From Nonomuraea sp. SYSU D8015 (lineage in GTDB: Bacteria > Actinomycetota > Actinomycetes > Streptosporangiales > Streptosporangiaceae): a stretch of DNA of 64,000 nt. Where the stretch lies: the NCBI RefSeq assembly GCF_008065375.1, contig NZ_VJYI01000011.1, positions 62,001 to 126,000 on the forward strand. The letters are read 5' to 3'. Of the stretch, positions 1-9,165 are shown piece after piece (the stretch's first letter is position 1; the number at the start of each line of letters is the position of its first letter). Position numbers and translations under genes: made by a program. Under the pieces are notes generated by a model, which worked only from the letters and a program-made list of their open reading frames with translations, was not told where the DNA came from and did no database searches.

Positions 1-1570
<1,570 letters not shown>

Positions 1571-1591
1571 CACCGTTCTCCTTTCTCTCGC

Positions 1592-2575
1592 TCAGTGGCT
1601 GTGATCGCCGTGGCCGCTGTCGGCAGGCGTCGGGGTGGCGTTGGGAATGGCCGGCTTCGCGCCCGCGCCGAGGGTGAAGTCGGCGGTGCGCACTTCGCCG
1701 TCGTGCTGGAAGTCCAGGAACAGGCGGTAGTCGCCGGTGCTGGGCACCTCGGCGTAGAAGACGATCTCGGGTCCGGCCTTGGTCTTGCCGTCGCCTGGCT
1801 CGCCGTCCGGGTGGACGTGCAGGTAGGCCAGGTCTCTGGCGCGCAGGGCCACCAGGTGCCCGTAGGCGCCGAGGTAGGGCTGCAGGTCGGTGACGGGCTT
1901 GCCGTCCTTGCTGACCTTCAGAGTGAGCTTGCCGGCCTGTCCGGGCGTCAGCTCGCCGTCGAGGGTGACCTCGTATCCGTCGACGCTGGCCGTGCGACCG
2001 GTGTCCGGCAGTGCCTTGAGCTCGTAGTCGCCGGCGGCGAACAGGTCGGTGCCGAGGGTCAGAGCGCTGCCGCCGGTGGGGGCGAAATCAGCGAAGGCGC
2101 GATACGTTCCCGCGTCGGGGAGGGTGAGCTTGACCGACCAGACGCCGTCGGACGTCATCTCGGGGTGCAGGTGCTGGAAGGTGCTCAGATCTCGGGAGAC
2201 CACGATGAAGTGGAGCTTCTTGTCGTGCTCGACCTCGTAGTCGGTCACCGGCTTGCCATCAGGACCTGTGACGGTGAAACGGAAGTCGGTCGGCTCACCC
2301 GGTTTGATCGTTTCGGTGAGCGGGGTGAGGGTGTAACCGTTCTCGGACACTTGGAGCCCTCCGGGGGTATCGTCCTTCGCCTGCTGGGTGGCGTGCTCCC
2401 CGTGTCCCGCACTCGCCGTGGGCCCTGCAGTGGGCGTTGCCATGGCCGTCATCGCGGCATGGTCATCCGCTGGGGGCGTCTCGACCGGCCCCACCGCGTT
2501 CCCCACGCCCAGGGCGCCGCCGAAGACGACGGCCAGCCCCAGGACGTAGGAACCGAGCTTGGCTGCGGTATTCAC
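1592..2575 (-). CDS. Secreted/membrane-anchored His-rich protein of the copper operon
   Basis: A 327-residue exported protein. A hydrophobic segment at about residues 8-30 acts as signal peptide or anchor, followed by a low-complexity Pro/Ala/Thr linker with Met and His residues. The body looks like two beta-rich modules, including a YtkA-like segment (residues about 75-150) with many HLHP/LHVHPD-type histidines, and the tail reads HGDHSH. Such proteins sit beside copper ATPases in actinomycetes and probably bind or buffer metal outside the membrane; that role is inferred. The start is GTG, overlapping the copZ stop as GTGA, so the two are translationally coupled. No enzyme signature is visible. 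Confidence 0.8.
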   Translation of the reverse strand: MNTAAKLGSYVLGLAVVFGGALGVGNAVGPVETPPADDHAAMTAMATPTAGPTASAGHGEHATQQAKDDTPGGLQVSENGYTLTPLTETIKPGEPTDFRFTVTGPDGKPVTDYEVEHDKKLHFIVVSRDLSTFQHLHPEMTSDGVWSVKLTLPDAGTYRAFADFAPTGGSALTLGTDLFAAGDYELKALPDTGRTASVDGYEVTLDGELTPGQAGKLTLKVSKDGKPVTDLQPYLGAYGHLVALRARDLAYLHVHPDGEPGDGKTKAGPEIVFYAEVPSTGDYRLFLDFQHDGEVRTADFTLGAGAKPAIPNATPTPADSGHGDHSH

Positions 2576-2784
2576 GACTGATTCGCCACTTCGTATCCGG
2601 CCTCCTCGACCGCGGCGACGATCTTCGCCGGGTCGACGGAGGCGTCGCTGTCCACGGTCAGCAACCCGGTGGCCAGGTCCACTTCGACGTTGGTGACGCC
2701 GGGGACTTCGCTGACCTCTTCCTTGACCGAGCTGACGCAGTGGCCGCAGGTCATGCCCTTGACGGTGTAGGTGGCGGTGCTCAT
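2572..2784 (-). CDS. copZ: Copper chaperone, HMA domain
   Basis: A 70-residue single-domain heavy-metal-associated protein with the Cu(I) motif GMTCGHC (C13, C16), the usual size for CopZ. It would carry cytosolic Cu(I) to the HMA domain or membrane site of the CopA encoded two genes downstream. The frame stays open 96 bp further upstream, but the ATG at 2784 is preceded by AAGGAGATCGAT, so the shorter form is preferred. It lies 28 bp after csoR and its stop overlaps the GTG of the next gene. Confidence 0.93.
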   Translation of the reverse strand: MSTATYTVKGMTCGHCVSSVKEEVSEVPGVTNVEVDLATGLLTVDSDASVDPAKIVAAVEEAGYEVANQS

Positions 2785-2812
2785 ATCGATCTCCTTCAAT
2801 GGTCGGTGACGG

Positions 2813-3094
2813 TCAGGAACGGACGAGTCTGGCGATGGCGTCGGAGGCTTCCTTGACCTTCGCGTCAGCTTCGGGGCCACCTTTCAGCGTGGCCTCGGCG
2901 ACGCAGTGGGCCAGGTGCTCCTCCAGCAGCGACAGGGCGAATGACCGCAGCGCGCTGGTGGCGGCCGACACCTGGGTCAGGACGTCGATGCAGTATTTGT
3001 CATCCTCGACCATGCGCTGCAGGCCGCGGATCTGTCCCTCCACGCGCCGCAGCCGCATCGCATGGTCATGCTTGGTGTCGGCGTATCCAGCCAT
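2813..3094 (-). CDS. csoR: Copper-sensing repressor CsoR
   Basis: A 93-residue DUF156/CsoR all-helical repressor. The Cu(I) ligand triad is present: C35 in YCIDVL, then H60 and C64 in EEHLAHC, matching the Cys-His-Cys set known from Mycobacterium tuberculosis CsoR. Arg/Lys-rich helix 1 (RLRRVEGQIRGLQRMV) is the family DNA-binding region. It is the first gene of the copper operon. Apo-CsoR should repress and Cu(I) release it; the dyads at 3133-3149 and 3199-3215 are the likely targets. A nickel or sulfide-sensing member of the family is unlikely given copZ and copA downstream. Confidence 0.93.
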   Translation of the reverse strand: MAGYADTKHDHAMRLRRVEGQIRGLQRMVEDDKYCIDVLTQVSAATSALRSFALSLLEEHLAHCVAEATLKGGPEADAKVKEASDAIARLVRS

Positions 3095-3132
3095 GTTGCG
3101 CTCCCATCGGGTTCGTCACCCTGCACAACACT

Positions 3133-3149
3133 ATACCCCCCTATGGTAT
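3133..3149. promoter_or_regulatory. Putative CsoR operator upstream of csoR
   Basis: An inverted repeat, ATACC-N7-GGTAT, with a C-rich centre sits 39 bp before the csoR ATG, in the style of GTATACCCC-type CsoR operators. On the minus strand it contains TATAGT, a good -10 for csoR (3135 to 3130), with TTGCGT 19 bp upstream. A bound repressor would cover the -10. Seen by eye; binding is inferred. Confidence 0.65.
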
Positions 3150-3198
3150 TCCCTACGCAAGAGGTCAATTCACCGGGTGCTCGTCGCACCCTTGACAC

Positions 3199-3215
3199 AT
3201 ACCCATGGGGTGTAT
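3199..3215. promoter_or_regulatory. Second CsoR-like dyad facing the MFS pseudogene
   Basis: ATACCCATGGGGTGTAT is a near-perfect dyad similar to the first site. A TTGACA hexamer (3192-3197) lies at its edge and TATGGT (3213-3218) 15 bp downstream, pointing right toward the MFS pseudogene at 3289. It may once have given copper control of that transporter, or act as an auxiliary csoR operator. Confidence 0.5.
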
Positions 3216-3288
3216 GGTCCTCGGCCTACGCCCCAGAGGTATGAACGACTTCGCGCTATCCTTACCCCTGTAAGGCATATAGATCATC

Positions 3289-3828
3289 ATGTCCGCACCA
3301 TCCCCCCGACGCTGGACCGCCCTGGCCCTGATCGCCACCGCCCAGTTCATCGTCATCATGGACACGTCGATCATCGGCGTGGCCCTCCCCCGCATCCAGG
3401 AAGACCTCGGCTTCACCCAGGAAAACCTCTCCTGGGTCTTCAACGCCTACGTCGTCGCCTTCGGCGGGCTCCTCCTGCTCATCGGCTCATTCGCGGCCCG
3501 CATCGCCCCCGAGATATGGGTCGAGCTCACCGGCCGCGCCCTCCAAGGCGCCGGCACCGCATTGATCGCCCCCTCCGCCCTCACCCTGCTCATGATGCTC
3601 TTCGGCCACGACCCAAGGAACTCACCAAAGCCCTCGCCCTGTACGGCGCCGCCGCCCCGGCCGGCGGCACCGCCGGAGTCTTCCCTCGGCGGCGTCATCA
3701 CCCGATACCTGAGCTGGCCCTGGGTCTTCTCCATCAACATCCCCCTCGCCGTCATCGCCCTGCTCGCCAACACCCCCCTCATGCCCGCCACCCCCACCCA
3801 GCGCGGCACCATCGACATCACCGGCGCG
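3289..3828 (+). pseudogene. MFS transporter remnant (DHA2/EmrB-like), truncated and frameshifted
   Basis: The start reads like a 14-TM drug/proton antiporter: FIVIMDTSIIGVALPRIQ in TM1, then LSWVFNAYVVAFGG and ALQGAGTALIAPSALTLL. About 60 residues between TM2 and the motif GRALQGAG are missing. The segment KELTKALALYGAAAPAGGTA is in another frame (about 3612-3684), after which the first frame resumes with GGVITRYLSWPWVFSINIPL. Homology stops at about 3828 at an abrupt junction with an unrelated protein. An intact family member is about 470-500 residues, so this is dead. Confidence 0.85.
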
Positions 3829-4344
3829 CCTTCTCCCTCGCGTCCGACGCGGCGGTCTCGGTGCTCGATCCGGACGGGACCGTCCTGCGGCAGGAAACCT
3901 CCTGCGGCAAGGTCTGCATGCTCGACCCGGTCACCCTCCCGGCGACCGGCACGTACACGATCCTGTTCGACCCGCGCAAGGCGCTCACCGGCTCGCTGAC
4001 CGCGCAGCTCACCGAGGGCGGACGTCACCGCGACGACCTCGATCGGCGGGCCCGCCTCGACGCTCACCACCGTCGGGGCCGGGCAGAAGGCCGTCTGGTC
4101 GTTCACCGGGACGGCCGGGCAGCTCGTGTCGTTCAACCTCACCGACGCGAGCTTCACCGGCTCCACCTACGCGTGGGTGTCGGTGAAGAAGCCGGACGGG
4201 ACGGCGCTGGGCAGCTCGCCCTACTGCGGGCGCAACTGCACCATCTCGGCGACGACGCTGCCCGACACGGGCACGTACACGATCGTCTTCAACCCACAGA
4301 ACGACAAGACCGGCTCGCTGACCGCGAAGGTGGCGGCGTCATGA
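3829..4344 (+). pseudogene. C-terminal fragment of a secreted tandem-repeat protein, frameshifted
   Basis: Two copies of a repeat of about 90 residues are visible. Each has a beta-rich unit of the type VSVLDPDGT...SCGKVC...LPATGTYTI.F.P...TGSLTAQL, known from large actinobacterial Rhs/wall-associated secreted proteins. Copy 1 (3829-4010) and copy 2 (about 4016-4344) are in different frames; one extra base near 4013 breaks continuity, and copy 2 ends in a proper TGA. The N-terminus is replaced by the MFS remnant. Each repeat has a Cys pair. Confidence 0.7.
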
Positions 4345-4360
4345 TCTGGTAGGAGAGTCG

Positions 4361-4398
4361 CGCAGGCCCGCCCCCCATCCGGGGGTGGCGGGCCTGCG
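4361..4398 (+). terminator. Strong GC hairpin after the repeat-protein remnant
   Basis: Perfect 12-bp arms CGCAGGCCCGCC / GGCGGGCCTGCG enclose a C4/G-rich inner stem, 17 bp after the TGA. No long T-tract follows, as is common in actinomycetes. Confidence 0.7.
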
Positions 4399-4675
4399 TC
4401 TCTTGCAGGGAAGAGCAGACAGACGCGTCCACAAGGCAGTCTGGATGAACGACAACACGATCGACGCGCGACGGCCGTTCGAGGCACGCGCACCTCAGAG
4501 CGGCTGCAAGTCCGACAGTTCGGTCCTGGGTCTTCAGGTGCTGGGGACATCTGGACCCGAACCGGCACGTGGTCTTGGAGAAGTGCGGAGCGCCGGTATG
4601 GACGAAGTTTCCGACCTTTGAGTGCTTCGGCTTGTGTCCTAGTGATCTGCCGTCCTTGATGGAGAGCGGGAACGG
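4399..4675. other. Intergenic, nothing recognised
   Basis: A 277-bp stretch between the hairpin and the DHFR-like stop. Short open frames exist on both strands, but none has a convincing start, ribosome site or recognisable similarity. Confidence 0.5.
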
Positions 4676-5233
4676 TCACCTTACGGTTCTCCCGTATCGG
4701 GTGAGGACGGTGGCGCCGGTCTGCTCGGCCGTCAGGCACTCCAGGTAAGCGGGTGGCCTGCCGCCGGGAAAGAGCCGCTCGCCGGTGCCCAGGATCGTGG
4801 GGAAGGTCAGCAGCCGGTATTCGTCGATCAGGTCTTCGGCCATCAGCGCCTGGACGACGCTCAGGCTGCCGGGGACGATCACATCGCGGTCCTCGCGTTT
4901 GACGGCGTCGACGAGGTCGCCGTCGATGACCTTGGAATTCGCCCATGCCGAGGTGTCGGTCAGCGTGCGGGAGGCGACCAGCTTCGGCGCGGCGTTCATC
5001 CGCGCGGCGAACGGGTCGTCGCGGCCGGGCCAGATCTGCGAGAACAACTGCCAGGTCGCACGCCCCAGCAGCATGACCCCGTTGTCGAGGGTGCTGCCGA
5101 GCTGGAACTTGTCCCCGGCGACGCCTTCGGGGCCGTGTCGGAACGCCCAGCCGCCGGTCGCCGTGCCGGCGGACCCGTCCGGGTCGGCCACGATCCCGTC
5201 CAGGGTGATGAACTGTATGACGATGACGCTCAC
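4676..5233 (-). CDS. Dihydrofolate reductase family protein (RibD C-terminal-like)
   Basis: A 185-residue DHFR/RibD-C fold protein: FITLDGIVADPDG near the N-terminus, LLGRATWQLF in the middle, and a C-terminal LLTFPTILGTGERLFPGG, the family NADPH-site pattern. Many such proteins are small reductases of unknown substrate; true folate reduction is not implied. GTG at 5233 was chosen because AAAGGA stands 7 bp upstream; the open frame upstream runs through sigma-factor sequence and is spurious. It lies 55 bp downstream of the ECF sigma gene in the same direction and is probably co-transcribed. Another family member is at 28594-29148. Confidence 0.85.
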   Translation of the reverse strand: MSVIVIQFITLDGIVADPDGSAGTATGGWAFRHGPEGVAGDKFQLGSTLDNGVMLLGRATWQLFSQIWPGRDDPFAARMNAAPKLVASRTLTDTSAWANSKVIDGDLVDAVKREDRDVIVPGSLSVVQALMAEDLIDEYRLLTFPTILGTGERLFPGGRPPAYLECLTAEQTGATVLTRYGRTVR

Positions 5234-5288
5234 GATGATGTCCTTTCGTTCGATGCTCGCCGGTATGTACCGGCGGCACCGGCTCGAC

Positions 5289-6260
5289 TCATCGCGCCCG
5301 GCGGAACTCGTCGAAAGAAATCTGCCGGGGCAGGTCGAACGCCTCGAGCACGTGCGGATCGGCGAACACCACGTTGTGCGCGACCCGGCCGCCGGTAACG
5401 GTGAAGACCTGCAGCGTGTGCAGCCGGTGCCCGCCACCGGGCTGGGGTGCGTACGCGGCGAGCGCGGGCTGCCCGTTGGCGGTCAGAAGCCTCGTTCTCC
5501 AGTCCGTCCCGTGCATGTCGAACACCCGGCGCATGAACAGTCCGTAGTCGCGGCTGCCGCGGTACCACAACGGCACCGGCGGCATCTCCATGATGGCGTC
5601 GTCGGTGAGGAGCCGCACGAGGGCGGGGACGTCCGCCGCCTCGAATGCTCGCGCGTACCGCTGGATCGCCGCGCGGGCCTCGGGATCGTCCGGCTCGGCC
5701 ACCCCGCTCACATCGCCCACGTCCGCGAGGGCGGCGCGGGCTCGCTGCAAGGCGCTGTTGACGGCCGGGACCGTGGTCTCCAGTTGCGTGGCGACCTCGG
5801 CGGCGCTGAACTGCAGAACCTCGCGGAGTACGAGCACAGCCCGCTGCCGCGGCGGCAGCAGCTGCATCGCCGCCACCAGCGCGAGCCGCAGGTCGGCCCG
5901 CATCCCCAGGTCGAACCGCGCGTCGGGAAACGGCTGCAACCAGGGGATGTCCAATGCCGGCGTGAGCGGCGCCCCAGGATCATCGCTCGGCGCGCCCAGC
6001 CCGGTCGGCAACGGCCGGAGCGCACGACCCTCCAGCGCGGTCAGGCAGGCGTTGGTGGCGATCCGGTACAGCCACGTCCGTACCGACGCGCGAGTGCTGT
6101 CGTACCGATCGCGGGCCTTCCACGCCCGCAGCATCGTCTCCTGCACCAGATCCTCAGCCTCGTGGAACGAGCCCAGCATCCGGTAGCAGTACGCGACCAG
6201 CTCACCCCGGTAAGGCTCGAACTCCACCGGCCCATCATGGCGCACACGGCATTCCAGCAT
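5289..6260 (-). CDS. ECF RNA polymerase sigma factor, TIGR02960/SigG-like with SnoaL-type C-terminal domain
   Basis: About 323 residues. Sigma region 2 has YCYRMLGSFHEAEDLVQETMLRAW and region 4 has LPPRQRAVLVLREVLQFSAAEVA, followed by a SnoaL/NTF2-like domain (from about residue 200; IQRYARAFEAADVPALVRLLTDDA) that in this class modulates activity in place of an anti-sigma factor. The start is uncertain: ATG at 6260 gives a plausible N-terminus, and GTG at 6227 just before EFEPYRGEL is an alternative. The region immediately upstream is the 3' end of a degraded group II intron (boundary about 6282), so the original promoter has been disrupted or replaced. Confidence 0.88.
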   Translation of the reverse strand: MLECRVRHDGPVEFEPYRGELVAYCYRMLGSFHEAEDLVQETMLRAWKARDRYDSTRASVRTWLYRIATNACLTALEGRALRPLPTGLGAPSDDPGAPLTPALDIPWLQPFPDARFDLGMRADLRLALVAAMQLLPPRQRAVLVLREVLQFSAAEVATQLETTVPAVNSALQRARAALADVGDVSGVAEPDDPEARAAIQRYARAFEAADVPALVRLLTDDAIMEMPPVPLWYRGSRDYGLFMRRVFDMHGTDWRTRLLTANGQPALAAYAPQPGGGHRLHTLQVFTVTGGRVAHNVVFADPHVLEAFDLPRQISFDEFRRAR

Positions 6261-6281
6261 CACATCGGGCCCAGCTCCGCT

Positions 6282-6568
6282 GTCGGGTAGCGGCGGCACG
6301 TTGCCGTGCCGCCGCCCCCTCAGAACCGGGCGAGCGGGCTTTCCCCGCACCACGGCTCAAACAAGCCCCGAGGGCTCGTCGCCTTGACGATCCTGCGCCG
6401 CAGCCTCACTACGTTCTGCTCATGGATCCGCCAGTCGATGGCGTCCCAGTCGAGAATGCCCTCGGGTCCGTTCACCGCGATGGTGTGCAACTTGCCCCTC
6501 GGTGCGAAGCCCTCGGCCTCGGCGTCCAAAGGCTCACCTGACCATCCGGCGACACCGAGCGACATCAA
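6282..6568 (-). mobile_element. Group II intron remnant: RVT_N fragment plus domains V and VI
   Basis: On the minus strand, the coding part (6565 downward) matches the N-terminal domain of group II intron reverse transcriptases (LDWDAIDWRIHEQNVVRLRRRI). It then jumps to the ribozyme 3' end. Domain V occupies 6358 to 6323: GAGCCG pairs with CGGTTC and a GAAA loop caps a GC stem. Domain VI follows (6320 to 6283) with a GC hairpin and the boundary CTACCCGAC. The RT core, maturase and domains I-IV are absent. The 5' side abuts the nucleotidyltransferase stop. It is inactive. Confidence 0.8.
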
Positions 6569-6578
6569 CCGAGGATTC

Positions 6579-7415
6579 TCATAATCCGCAGGCGGCGCGT
6601 ACCTCCGCGATGAGCCGGGCCGCTTCGTCGATGGTGTGGGTGATCTCCTCCGGTGTCCGGCCGACGGCCGCGAGCAAAGACTGGGCGCGGTCGCCGAAGC
6701 CGGGCGGTGCCGAGGGGAGCCGGGCGGCGGAGGCCACCATGCCCTTCTCGTTGATGAGCCAGGCGCCGTCGGCCGCGTGCAGGGCGTGGCAGGCGACGCC
6801 GATGGCGCGGAACAGCGCTCCCGCCGTGTACACCGGGTCGCGGCCGGCGGCGCCGTAGCGGGCGATCATCAGGGCGAAGTCGGACTCCCACAGGCCTCTG
6901 ATCAGGGCCGCGCGCAGGGCAGGCGGGTAGTCGGCGGTCTGCTCGCGCAGCGCGGCCAGTTCGCCGCCGGGGTCGGCGAGGATGCGGCACAGGGCCACCT
7001 CCCCCACGTACGCGTGGGAGTAGAAGCCCAGCGGGTGGCCGACCTGGACGCCGATCTCGTAGCGGCCTTCCCTGCAGCCCCGCCAGATGCGGTGGACGCG
7101 GTCGAGGTCGCGGTAGATCCAGTCGACCCGCCGGCCGTCGACGGTCAGCCAGCCGCCGCCGTCCACCCACGGGCCCCAGCCGCCGGGCTCCGTCACCTCG
7201 GTGGGCTCCCCCGTCATCTCCCGAGCGAGGGTGCGCAGTTCGTCCACGGCGAGGTGGCCCCGGTAGTAGAGGCCGAGGTCGATGTCCGAATCGGGGCGGT
7301 GGGTGCCGCGGGCGCGGCTGCCGCCCAAGACCACGGCCACGACTCCCGGCACCTGGACCAGCCGGGCGGCGATGGCGTGAAGATCCTCGTCCTGCACGGA
7401 TCGAGCGTAGAGCAT
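6579..7415 (-). CDS. Nucleotidyltransferase domain protein
   Basis: About 278 residues. The N-terminal half holds the pol-beta-type nucleotidyltransferase signature LGGSRARGTHRPDSDIDLGLYY: GGS followed by the metal-binding DxD (DSDID). A third acidic position is in RRVDWIYRDLD. The C-terminal half is helical and resembles the substrate-binding part of aminoglycoside or lincosamide nucleotidyltransferases and related MNT proteins. The substrate cannot be told from sequence. The start is uncertain: ATG 7415 or GTG 7397, neither with a clear ribosome site. It diverges from the DGPF gene, 78 bp away. Confidence 0.85.
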   Translation of the reverse strand: MLYARSVQDEDLHAIAARLVQVPGVVAVVLGGSRARGTHRPDSDIDLGLYYRGHLAVDELRTLAREMTGEPTEVTEPGGWGPWVDGGGWLTVDGRRVDWIYRDLDRVHRIWRGCREGRYEIGVQVGHPLGFYSHAYVGEVALCRILADPGGELAALREQTADYPPALRAALIRGLWESDFALMIARYGAAGRDPVYTAGALFRAIGVACHALHAADGAWLINEKGMVASAARLPSAPPGFGDRAQSLLAAVGRTPEEITHTIDEAARLIAEVRAACGL

Positions 7416-7493
7416 GCGCGGAAAGGGTGGTCGGGGTCGGCGGGTCACGAGATGCTCTGCGGTCGGGGGTGCGGGGCGGCCTAGGATGAGCCG

Positions 7494-7847
7494 GTGAAAT
7501 ACATGCTGATGATCTACACCAACGCCGAGTCGCAGCAGGCCGTCGCCGAGCGCGTCGACGAGGTGATGGCGGAGGTCGACGCGCTGACGGAGCAGCTCGC
7601 GAAGAGCGGCGAGCTGGTCGGCGGGCAGGCGCTGGACGGGCCCGGCGGGGCCAGGACCGTGAAGGTGCGCAACGGCGTGCCGGCGGTCACCGATGGGCCG
7701 TTCGTGGAGGCCAAGGAGTTCCTGGCGGGTTATCTGATCGTCGAGTGCGCCGACATCGAGCGGGCCACGGAGATCGCGGCCCGCTGGCCGGACGCGCGGC
7801 TGTGCGCGATGGAGGTACGGCCGATCATCGACGAGGTGACGGGGTGA
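7494..7847 (+). CDS. YCII/DGPF-domain protein
   Basis: A 117-residue YCII-related ferredoxin-like protein with the signature VTDGPFVEAKEFLAGYLIVE. These small proteins are almost always encoded beside ECF42-type sigma factors, as here (55 bp upstream of one), and are proposed regulators or partners of them; the biochemical role is unknown. The GTG start is 7 bases after AGGATGAG, the only ribosome-site-like run. Confidence 0.88.
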   Translation: MKYMLMIYTNAESQQAVAERVDEVMAEVDALTEQLAKSGELVGGQALDGPGGARTVKVRNGVPAVTDGPFVEAKEFLAGYLIVECADIERATEIAARWPDARLCAMEVRPIIDEVTG

Positions 7848-7901
7848 GCCCGGCCCAGGAGCGGGAATGACACCACACCTGAGCGGCGGGCAGGGGCAGG
7901 G

Positions 7902-9134
7902 GTGAGTGCTGTCGAGGAGGTGCTGCGTGAGCTGGCGCCGCAGGTGCTCGGGGTGCTCGTGCGCCGCTACGACCAGTTCGACGCCTGCGAGGACGCCGTG
8001 CAGGAGGCGATGCTCGACGCGGCCGTGCAGTGGCCGGAGCAGGGGGTGCCGGACAACCCGCGGGCGTGGCTGATCACCGTCGCCTCGCGCCGGGTCATCG
8101 ACCACATGCGCAGCGAGCACGCGCGGCGGCGGCGGGAGGAGAGCGTCGCGGTCAGCGTGCCCGCCGACGAGTTCGTGGCGCCGGCGCCGGGCGAGGAGAG
8201 GCCCGGCGACCAGGACGACACGCTCACGCTGCTGTTCCTGTGCTGCCATCCGGCCCTGTCGAAGCCCTCGCAGCTGGCGCTGACGCTGCGGGCCGTGGGC
8301 GGGCTGACGACGGCGCAGATCGCCAGCGCGTTCCTGGTGCCGGAGGCGACGATGGCGCAGCGCATCAGCCGGGCCAAGCAGCGCGTCAAGGCCACCGGCG
8401 CGCCGTTCGCGATGCCGCCGGAGGCCGAGTACGCCGACCGGCTGCGGGTCGTCCTGCACGTGCTGTACCTGATCTTCAACGAGGGTTACACCGCCACCTC
8501 GGGGGCCGAGCTGCACCGCACCGAGCTGACCAGCGAGGCGATCAGGCTCGCCAGGGCCCTGCACCGGCTGCTGCCCGGCGACGGGGAGGTGGCCGGGCTG
8601 CTGGCGCTCATGCTGCTCACCGAGGCGCGGCGGCCGGCGCGCACCGGGCCGGACAGGCAGCTGATCCCGCTCGCCGAGCAGGACCGGAGCCTGTGGGATC
8701 GGCGGCTGATCGACGAGGGCGTCGAGCTGGTCACCAAGGCGCTGTCCACGACGGCGCTGGGCCCCTACCAGGTGCAGGCGGCCATCGCGGCCGTGCACGA
8801 CGAGGCGGCCACGGCCGGGGAGACCGACTGGCCGCAGATCCTGGCGCTGTACGGCGTGCTGTCCGGGCTGGACGACAACCCGATCGTCAAGCTCAACCAC
8901 GCGGTCGCCGCGGCCATGGTGCGCGGCCCGCGGGCGGGGCTCGACCTGCTGGAAAGCCTGGTGGCCGACGACCGCGTGGCGGGGCACCACAGGCTGGCCG
9001 CGGTACGCGCCCACCTGCTGGAGATGGCGGGCGACACGGCGGCGGCGCTGGCGGCGTACCGGGAGGCGGCCGGGCTGACGACCAGCCTGCCGGAGCGGCG
9101 CTACCTCGAGGACCGAGCAAGCCGCCTTTCTTGA
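7902..9134 (+). CDS. ECF42-type RNA polymerase sigma factor with TPR-like C-terminal extension (DUF6596)
   Basis: 410 residues, about twice the core ECF length. Region 2 is FDACEDAVQEAMLDAAVQWP...PRAWLITVASRRVIDHMRSE. Region 4 is KPSQLALTLRAVGGLTTAQIASAFLVPEATMAQRISRAKQ. A long helical C-terminal domain starts about residue 185 (HVLYLIFNEGYTATSG...LTSEAIRLARAL) and ends in TPR-like helices. Members lack classical anti-sigma factors, and the C-terminal extension is required for activity in studied cases. The GTG start follows a GGGGCAGGG run. Its partner is the DGPF protein upstream. Confidence 0.9.
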   Translation: MSAVEEVLRELAPQVLGVLVRRYDQFDACEDAVQEAMLDAAVQWPEQGVPDNPRAWLITVASRRVIDHMRSEHARRRREESVAVSVPADEFVAPAPGEERPGDQDDTLTLLFLCCHPALSKPSQLALTLRAVGGLTTAQIASAFLVPEATMAQRISRAKQRVKATGAPFAMPPEAEYADRLRVVLHVLYLIFNEGYTATSGAELHRTELTSEAIRLARALHRLLPGDGEVAGLLALMLLTEARRPARTGPDRQLIPLAEQDRSLWDRRLIDEGVELVTKALSTTALGPYQVQAAIAAVHDEAATAGETDWPQILALYGVLSGLDDNPIVKLNHAVAAAMVRGPRAGLDLLESLVADDRVAGHHRLAAVRAHLLEMAGDTAAALAAYREAAGLTTSLPERRYLEDRASRLS

Positions 9135-9159
9135 CAATGATTTTTTTCGGTGCCATCGT
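9131..9159 (+). promoter_or_regulatory. Candidate promoter of a leaderless ArsR-type mRNA
   Basis: TTGACA (9131-9136), 17 bp, CATCGT (9154-9159), then ATG only 6 bp downstream at 9166. No ribosome-binding site is present, so a leaderless transcript starting at or near the ATG is likely. A run of seven T lies in the spacer, which is unusual in this high-GC sequence. Confidence 0.5.
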
Positions 9160-9165
9160 TCCCCC

